Origin: DASXVX01 sp036504075
GTDB lineage: Bacteria; Bacillota; Sulfobacillia; Symbiobacteriales; Symbiobacteriaceae
Length of the DNA: 56,360 bases
Assembly: GCA_036504075.1 (NCBI GenBank)
Contig: DASXVX010000084.1
Span: forward strand, 1-56,360
Direction of reading: 5' to 3'
The notes under the pieces are model-generated. The model was not told where the DNA came from. It was given only the letters and a program-made list of their open reading frames with translations, and did no database searches. The position numbers were made by a program, and so were the translations under genes. Positions 50,858-56,360 of the stretch are shown piece after piece. Each line of letters opens with the position of its first letter. The stretch's first letter is position 1.

Positions 50858-52082
50858 AGCCAAAGAACTCCTTTGCATGAAGCAGAGACGCCACCAGGCG
50901 GTCGATCTCTTCGGTGGTGTTGTAGATATAGAAACTGGCCCGGTTGGTAGCCGGGACATCGAGAATTTCCATGAGCGGTTGAGCGCAGTGGTGGCCCACC
51001 CGAATCGCCACGCCGTCCTCATTCAAAATGGCGGACATGTCGTGGGGGTGGATGCCTTCCACGTCGAAACTGACGAGGCCGGTGCGGGGCTGCCGGGGGC
51101 CAAAAATCCGCATGCCCTCCACGGCGGAGAGCTTCGCCCAGGCGTACTCGGTCAGCGCCTTTTCGTGCGCATGCACGTTCTCCATGCCGAGCGCACTCAG
51201 ATAGTCCACGGCTGCGCCGAAGGCGATGAAGTCGGCGATGTTCGGCGTGCCGGCCTCAAACTTGGCCGGGCACTCGGCCCACTTGGCGCCGGATAGGTGC
51301 ACTTCGGAGATCATGGAGCCGCCGAAGTAGGTCGGTTCCATCTCTTCGAGCAGGTCCATTTTGCCCCAGAGGAACCCGGTGCCGGTCGGCGCCAGCATTT
51401 TATGGCCGGCGACTGAAATCCAGTCCACGTCCCAGGCTTTCACGTCCACCGGCATGTGCGGAACGGCCTGCACGGCGTCCAGCACGACCTTCGCCCCCAC
51501 GGCGTGGGCCTTGCGGGTCATCTCCGTCACCGGATTGATGGTGCCGAGCACGTTCGATGCCACCGAGAAGGCCACCAGCTTGACGCGCCCTTCGGCCAGC
51601 AACCGGTCGTAGCTTGCCTGGTTCAGCGTGCCGTCCGGATTCAGGTCGATATACTTGACCGTGGCACCGGTCGCCAGCGCCGCCTGCTGCCAGGGGACGA
51701 GGTTGGAGTGGTGCTCCATTCCGCTGGTAATGATCACGTCGCCCGGCAGAAGCCGGCGCCGGGCCCAGCCGTAGGCCACCATGTTCAGGCCTTCGGAGCC
51801 GTTCCGGGTGAAAATGACCTGTTCGGACGCGGGGGAGCCGATAAACCGGGCGATTTTCGTCCGGGCGCCCTCAAAGCCTTCGGTCGCCCGCTCGGCCAGG
51901 GTATGAATGCCCCGGTGAACGTTGGCGTTGTAGTTCTCATAGTAATCGACCAGGGCGGCAATCACCTGCCGGGGCTTCTGGGTCGTAGCCGCGTTGTCCA
52001 GGTAGACCAGCGGGTGGCCGTTCATATCCTGGTGCAGGATTGGAAAGTCCTGGCGAATTTTAGCGACGTCGAGTGGTGGCAT
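50847..52082 (-). CDS. sufS: cysteine desulfurase SufS
   Basis: 411-aa class II PLP-dependent desulfurase. YLDNAATTQKP opens the fold, Lys228 in AGHKMLAPTG binds PLP, and Cys366 in RVGHHCAQPLM is the persulfide site. EHHSNLVPWQ and the short loop around the cysteine show the SufS (not IscS) type. ATG shares one base with the sufD stop. Confidence 0.97.
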   Translation of the reverse strand: MPPLDVAKIRQDFPILHQDMNGHPLVYLDNAATTQKPRQVIAALVDYYENYNANVHRGIHTLAERATEGFEGARTKIARFIGSPASEQVIFTRNGSEGLNMVAYGWARRRLLPGDVIITSGMEHHSNLVPWQQAALATGATVKYIDLNPDGTLNQASYDRLLAEGRVKLVAFSVASNVLGTINPVTEMTRKAHAVGAKVVLDAVQAVPHMPVDVKAWDVDWISVAGHKMLAPTGTGFLWGKMDLLEEMEPTYFGGSMISEVHLSGAKWAECPAKFEAGTPNIADFIAFGAAVDYLSALGMENVHAHEKALTEYAWAKLSAVEGMRIFGPRQPRTGLVSFDVEGIHPHDMSAILNEDGVAIRVGHHCAQPLMEILDVPATNRASFYIYNTTEEIDRLVASLLHAKEFFGYVA

Positions 52083-53233
52083 TACCTGATCACCTTCTCC
52101 CCCATAAGGCGGGTCATTTCCGCCCGCAACGCTTCGACCGGAATCTCGCTCAGAATCGGGGTCAGGAAGGCCATGACCAGCATGTTGATCGCTTCCCGCC
52201 GGCCCAGGCCGCGGGCCATCAGGTAAAACAGCTGCTCTTCGTCCAACTTGCCGACGGTGGACGCATGGCCGGCGCCGGCCACTTCGTGCTCGTCGATAAT
52301 CAGGGCCGGAATGGAGTCGGCCCGGGCTTTCTCCGAGAGAATGAGCGCCTGCTGGCGCTGATAGGTGGAGGAGTTCCGGGCGCCGTGCCGGATGCCGCCG
52401 TAGCCGCGAAAGACGGTGTGCGCCTTCCCGGTGAGCACGCCCCGGCCGAGGATGTTGGACCGGCCGTTCAGCCCGGTATGCACCTCGGAGGCCACCAGAT
52501 CGATATGCTGGTTACCAGCAGCCCCGAAAACGACTTTGATGGTCGACTCAGAGCCGTCGCCGGCGACTTCCGTGACCAGTTCCGACCGGACCACGGCCCC
52601 GCCGAACTCGCCGCCGGCCCAGTCGATGGATGCATCCCGGCCGGTGATTGCCCGGCGGAAGAGGAAGGACCAGGCGTCTTCCGACTGATTCTGCAGGTAG
52701 CCGAAATGAACTTTGGCGCCCTGCAGCGGGAAGACCTCGACGACGCCCACGTGCAGGTATTCGCCGGTGCCCTCATACCGTTCGAGGATGGTGACGGCGG
52801 CGTTTTCGTCAGCGACGACGACGGTGTGCAGGTACTGCGCTTCGCCGTCTGCCGCCGAATAGACCACCTGCAGCGGCTCCGCGATGACGACGTTTTTCGG
52901 CACGTAGAGGAACGCACCGCCGGCGAGATGCGCCGCGTTCGCGGCGGTGAGCAGGTTCTGGTCCATGGGCAGTAGGGTGCCCAGGTACCGGGAGACCAAC
53001 TCCGGATGGGTGGCGGCGGCGGTCAGCATGTCCGTGAAAATGACGCCTGCGGGTACATCGCCCTTTAGCTCCACGCGGGTCGCTACCGGCTTGTAGGCGG
53101 CCACGTCGAGCCCGTCCAGGGAAGTGCGGCGCCAGGCCTCGTCGGTCTTGGCGGGCAGGGTGAGCGTGGTCGTCAGAGCGAGCGCCCGCTGCCGGCGGGA
53201 CTCCAGAAAGGTGGGTTCGACAGCCGTCACCAC
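52082..53233 (-). CDS. sufD: Fe-S scaffold protein SufD
   Basis: 383-aa partner of SufB. VPKNVVIAEPLQVVYSA, HTSTV-like GAGHASTVGKLDEEQLFYLMARGL (about 310-335) and the end EIPVEALRAEMTRLMGEKV are family features; a conserved histidine lies in this region. The start is GTG 53233 with an adjacent in-frame GTG; GGGGGTG is upstream. One base separates it from sufC. Confidence 0.95.
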   Translation of the reverse strand: MVTAVEPTFLESRRQRALALTTTLTLPAKTDEAWRRTSLDGLDVAAYKPVATRVELKGDVPAGVIFTDMLTAAATHPELVSRYLGTLLPMDQNLLTAANAAHLAGGAFLYVPKNVVIAEPLQVVYSAADGEAQYLHTVVVADENAAVTILERYEGTGEYLHVGVVEVFPLQGAKVHFGYLQNQSEDAWSFLFRRAITGRDASIDWAGGEFGGAVVRSELVTEVAGDGSESTIKVVFGAAGNQHIDLVASEVHTGLNGRSNILGRGVLTGKAHTVFRGYGGIRHGARNSSTYQRQQALILSEKARADSIPALIIDEHEVAGAGHASTVGKLDEEQLFYLMARGLGRREAINMLVMAFLTPILSEIPVEALRAEMTRLMGEKVIR

Positions 53234-53234
53234 C

Positions 53235-54023
<789 letters not shown>

Positions 54024-54211
54024 GTAATTCGACTCCTTTCTTCTGCAGCCGGCGCATTTCGTGGCGGTGAAGGCTGCAGCCGGCCTTGGCCGGCGGGTAA
54101 GGCGCTGTTTATGGTTCACACTGCGGGTAGCGTCGCCCCGGCAGTGAGAATTTCAACTTCGAAGACTTGCAGTGGACCTGCTCGTGAGCGGTCTCTGCAA
54201 GGACTCCTTGT

Positions 54212-54305
54212 TTGCACTGTGTCAATAGTGTAAAATGGACACAGCACGGTTCCTCGGCTCTTGATCCATTGTATGGACCATGTTTACACTGTGTCAATAG
54301 TGTAA
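54212..54305. promoter_or_regulatory. suf promoter with two SufR-type operator copies
   Basis: TTGCACT-GTGTCAAT-AGTGTAA (54212-54233) and TTACACT-GTGTCAAT-AGTGTAA (54284-54305) are near-identical dyads, 72 bp apart (about seven helical turns). On the minus strand the distal copy contains TTGACA (54297-54292); 18 bp further TACAAT (54273-54268) gives a good sigma-A promoter reading toward sufC. The proximal copy lies downstream of that start, in the leader. Binding by the divergent regulator is inferred. Confidence 0.8.
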
Positions 54306-54416
54306 TCGGCCTTAAGGAACTTTTTCACGAAATCGCAGCCGCCCCCGCAGAAAACGGGGCGTATTGTAAAGCGGTCGTCATGGGTCCCAGAGAATTCCGA
54401 TGCGTTTGGGGGTGCA

Positions 54417-55145
54417 ATGGTGGAAAAAGATCCGCAAAAAGTGAGCGCGGTTCTGTCGGACCCGACTCGGTATCACATTTACCAGCACGTGCTGACTTCG
54501 CCGCGCGCGGTAGGCGTTTCTGATGTCGCCGAACAGTTTGGGCTTCATCCCAACGTTGCCCGCATGCATCTGGGCAAGCTGGTGGACATTGGCCTCCTGA
54601 CATCCGAGGCCGAAAAGAAGCTGAAGGGTGGACGGCCGGGCTACGCCTATAAGCCGTCGGGCAGCGCCGTGTCACTCACGGTGCCGGCCCGCGACTTTCA
54701 ACTCCTGGCAGACCTGCTGGTGCAGTCCCTGGTGCTCACGGGGGACGGCGGGAAGGACGCCATCGAGCAAATCGGCCGGACTTTCGGCCGCCGGCTGGGC
54801 CGGGAAGCCGCCCAGGTCTCCCCGGAGCCGGAAGCCGGCAAGGACCCGGAGGTGGTGCGGGAAGAGCTGGTGCAGGCGTGCGCGCATGCCCTGGAGCGCC
54901 TGGGCATCGCCACATACGTCACCCGCCAGGCGGACGGCGCCATCAACCTGGTGCTGAAGACCTGCGGCTTCCAGGAAGTAGCCACCGCCCATCCGGAGCA
55001 GATCTGCCACCTTTGCAAAGCCATGCTGGAAGGGATTACTCAGTCCTGCTCGGAAACGAACCCGCAGGTGACGCAGGCGGGATCGGTGCCCAAAGGCGAC
55101 AAGGAATGCACCTACCAGATGAATAATCTGATTCGCCTGGAGTAG
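54417..55145 (+). CDS. sufR: SufR-like iron-sulfur transcriptional regulator
   Basis: 242-aa protein. Residues about 8-80 form a winged helix (LSDPTRYHIYQHVLTSP, GLHPNVARMHLGKLVDIGLL). The C-terminal part has Cys183, Cys197, Cys200 and Cys211 in the pattern C-x13-C-x2-C-x10-C, with Cys155 and Cys231 besides. This fits SufR, which holds a [4Fe-4S] cluster and represses suf genes when clusters are plentiful; SufR genes are typically divergent from suf, as here. ATG has a modest GGGGGTG. Which cysteines bind the cluster cannot be told by eye. Confidence 0.85.
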   Translation: MVEKDPQKVSAVLSDPTRYHIYQHVLTSPRAVGVSDVAEQFGLHPNVARMHLGKLVDIGLLTSEAEKKLKGGRPGYAYKPSGSAVSLTVPARDFQLLADLLVQSLVLTGDGGKDAIEQIGRTFGRRLGREAAQVSPEPEAGKDPEVVREELVQACAHALERLGIATYVTRQADGAINLVLKTCGFQEVATAHPEQICHLCKAMLEGITQSCSETNPQVTQAGSVPKGDKECTYQMNNLIRLE

Positions 55146-55165
55146 TACCGCATACACTGCGAGTG

Positions 55166-55219
55166 AAGGGGCACTCCCGGGGCGCCGTTCGGCGATCCTC
55201 CGGGAGTGCCCCTTTTTTT
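55166..55219 (+). terminator. strong terminator after sufR
   Basis: AAGGGGCACTCCCGG (from 55166) pairs with CCGGGAGTGCCCCTT, followed by a run of seven T. Confidence 0.97.
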
Positions 55220-55236
55220 CACGGGAAAGACAGCGG

Positions 55237-55298
55237 TTGACAAGATTGGCGCCGTCGGCATAAACTGGAGTTAAATAATAGTATTCCGACTGGAATAC
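55237..55298 (+). promoter_or_regulatory. promoter and operator-like palindrome of the methyltransferase gene
   Basis: TTGACA (55237-55242), 16-bp spacer, CATAAA (55259-55264). Just downstream GTATTCC-GACT-GGAATAC (55281-55298) is a perfect 7-bp-arm palindrome, well placed for a repressor. A further GGAATAT follows. Confidence 0.7.
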
Positions 55299-55335
55299 AT
55301 GGAATATCAACATCGAGACGAGAGAGGGCATCCAC

Positions 55336-55989
55336 ATGGGGCTTGGGCACACAGATTTCATGCACCTGTTTGACCAGTGGGCACCCACCTACGACGCGAC
55401 GGTTTTCCAGGCGGACCCAGCAGATGGATTTGAAGCCTACGAAACCATTCTGGAGCGGGTGGCCGATCTCTCCGGCGCCGGCCCGGGCCGCAGCGTGCTG
55501 GACGTGGGTGCGGGCACCGGCAACCTTTCCGTCGCGATCTCTCGTCGGGGCGCGGCGATCACGGCAGTGGAGCCCTCCCGGGAGATGCGGCGGCAATCGG
55601 AGCAGAAACTGGGCGCCATCCCGGTGCTGGACGGCCAGTTCCTGAACCTGCCGGTGCCTGATGGCACGGTTGATGCGGTGGTCTCGACTTACGCCTTTCA
55701 CCACCTGACCGACGAACGCAAGGCCGAAGGCGCCCGGGAAATGCTGCGGGTGCTGAAGCCGGGCGGCCGGGTTGTGCTGGGGGACATTGCCTGGGCGGAC
55801 CTTGACGCCCGGCAGGCGATGGTCCGGCGGCTGGCAAACGCCGGCAAGCTGGACCTGGTCCGGGAGATCGCAGAGGAGTACTACCCCACCGTAGGCCTGC
55901 TCACCGCCATTTTCGCCGCACTGGGCTGCACGGTTTACGTGGAGCAGGCGACGGAATGGGTCTGGATTCTGGTGGCGGGCAAGCGGTAA
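55336..55989 (+). CDS. class I SAM-dependent methyltransferase
   Basis: 217-aa Rossmann-fold methyltransferase. Motif I is VLDVGAGTGNLSVAI (about residues 55-69), the acidic end of strand 2 lies in ITAVEPS, and motif IV region reads VDAVVSTYAFHHL. The start FDQWAPTYDATV resembles YrrT-type enzymes, which occur beside methionine-recycling genes; none is near. ATG has GAGAGGG. Substrate unknown. Own promoter and terminator. Confidence 0.88.
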   Translation: MGLGHTDFMHLFDQWAPTYDATVFQADPADGFEAYETILERVADLSGAGPGRSVLDVGAGTGNLSVAISRRGAAITAVEPSREMRRQSEQKLGAIPVLDGQFLNLPVPDGTVDAVVSTYAFHHLTDERKAEGAREMLRVLKPGGRVVLGDIAWADLDARQAMVRRLANAGKLDLVREIAEEYYPTVGLLTAIFAALGCTVYVEQATEWVWILVAGKR

Positions 55990-56002
55990 CAGGCGGTCGC
56001 GA

Positions 56003-56031
56003 AAGGCCCCGGGACGTGTCCCGGGGCCTTG
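56003..56031 (+). terminator. terminator after the methyltransferase gene
   Basis: AAGGCCCCGGGAC (56003-56015) pairs with GTCCCGGGGCCTT (56018-56030), then GTACG. The T-run is short. Confidence 0.8.
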
Positions 56032-56360
56032 TACGTGAGCCGTTCGGTGGAGGTATTCCGGCACGCGGAATAATGGCCGCAGATGACGCAGATTTCGCAG
56101 ATTTACATACAAATCGAGGATGGGTTCAGCAGATTCTCTTTTCCGGACATTAAAATATATATTTATATTGCATTTGTGCCCGTGCCTTTATCCGCGTGTA
56201 TTTTCCGAAAATCTGCGTCATCTATCTCAATCCTGATGGCCCAAGGTCCGTCTTTCTCTTGTTTTCTTTCATTTTCTTCTTCACCAACGTGGTGGTGGCT
56301 GGGTCTGTTGCGACTGGAGAAGGGGCGGCCGTTTGGGCAAAAAAAGGGGTACCAGGGAAG
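56031..56360. repeat. AT-rich terminal segment bounded by 15-bp inverted repeats
   Basis: AGATGACGCAGATTT (56081-56095) is repeated in perfect inverted form at 56209-56223, with an AT-rich centre containing ATATATATTTATATT. CGCAGAT units recur beside the first arm. Upstream ATTCCG/CGGAAT forms a small dyad (56055-56071). No gene is visible; a T/C-rich tract follows to the window end. Confidence 0.65.

Overview
The window looks like chromosome from a GC-rich, endospore-forming Firmicute, probably related to Symbiobacterium. This is inferred from gene content: spoIIGA-sigE beside ftsA-ftsZ, a spore germination operon, a SufCDSUB iron-sulfur operon of the Firmicute type, many GTG/TTG starts with strong Shine-Dalgarno (SD) sequences, and high GC. 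MurE carries the DNPR motif of meso-diaminopimelate-adding enzymes.

Layout. 1-138 is the 3' end (domains V and VI) of a group II intron. 170-2916 holds a small unknown gene, a membrane-anchored LuxR-type regulator and a CatE-like dioxygenase. 3105-21520 is a division, cell-wall and sporulation block: class B PBP with two PASTA domains, murE, murF, mraY, spoVE/ftsW, murG, murB, murA, a lipid kinase, divIB, a DUF881 gene, sbp, ftsA, ftsZ, spoIIGA, sigE. murC, murD and sigG are missing from their usual places. A sequence fitting the sigma-H consensus lies before ftsA, and a phased array of Spo0A-box-like heptamers lies before spoIIGA. 21728-29351 holds transketolase, a complete branched-chain amino-acid ABC operon (livK-H-M-G-F) and inorganic pyrophosphatase.

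29497-44710 is the accessory part. It has an orphan PTS EIIB domain, a six-bladed RGTDN-repeat propeller protein, a membrane-anchored subtilase with an altered oxyanion-hole region, a decayed gerA copy ahead of an intact gerA-C-B operon, a frameshifted pirin remnant, wrbA, a roughly 0.9 kb stretch with no supportable gene, a pair of SPFH proteins, an M20 peptidase, a radical SAM/SPASM protein with a small partner, and a DUF4367-like remnant.

44877-47793 is a DrrAB-type efflux ABC pair divergent from a MarR regulator that carries an unusual C-terminal DUF4097-like beta domain. 47953-55145 is the suf system on the minus strand (sufC-D-S-U-B, then a repeat-rich gap, a Rieske ferredoxin and a SufT/DUF59 gene). 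It is divergent from a cysteine-rich SufR-like regulator, and two copies of a TTACACT-N8-AGTGTAA dyad lie between them. The window ends with a methyltransferase behind its own promoter and operator-like palindrome, and an AT-rich segment bounded by 15-bp inverted repeats.

The strongest leads are regulatory (Spo0A-box array, sigma-H promoter, suf double operator with a long leader), one new-looking domain fusion (MarR plus beta domain), and the gaps in the mur gene order. All were read by eye; no database search was run.
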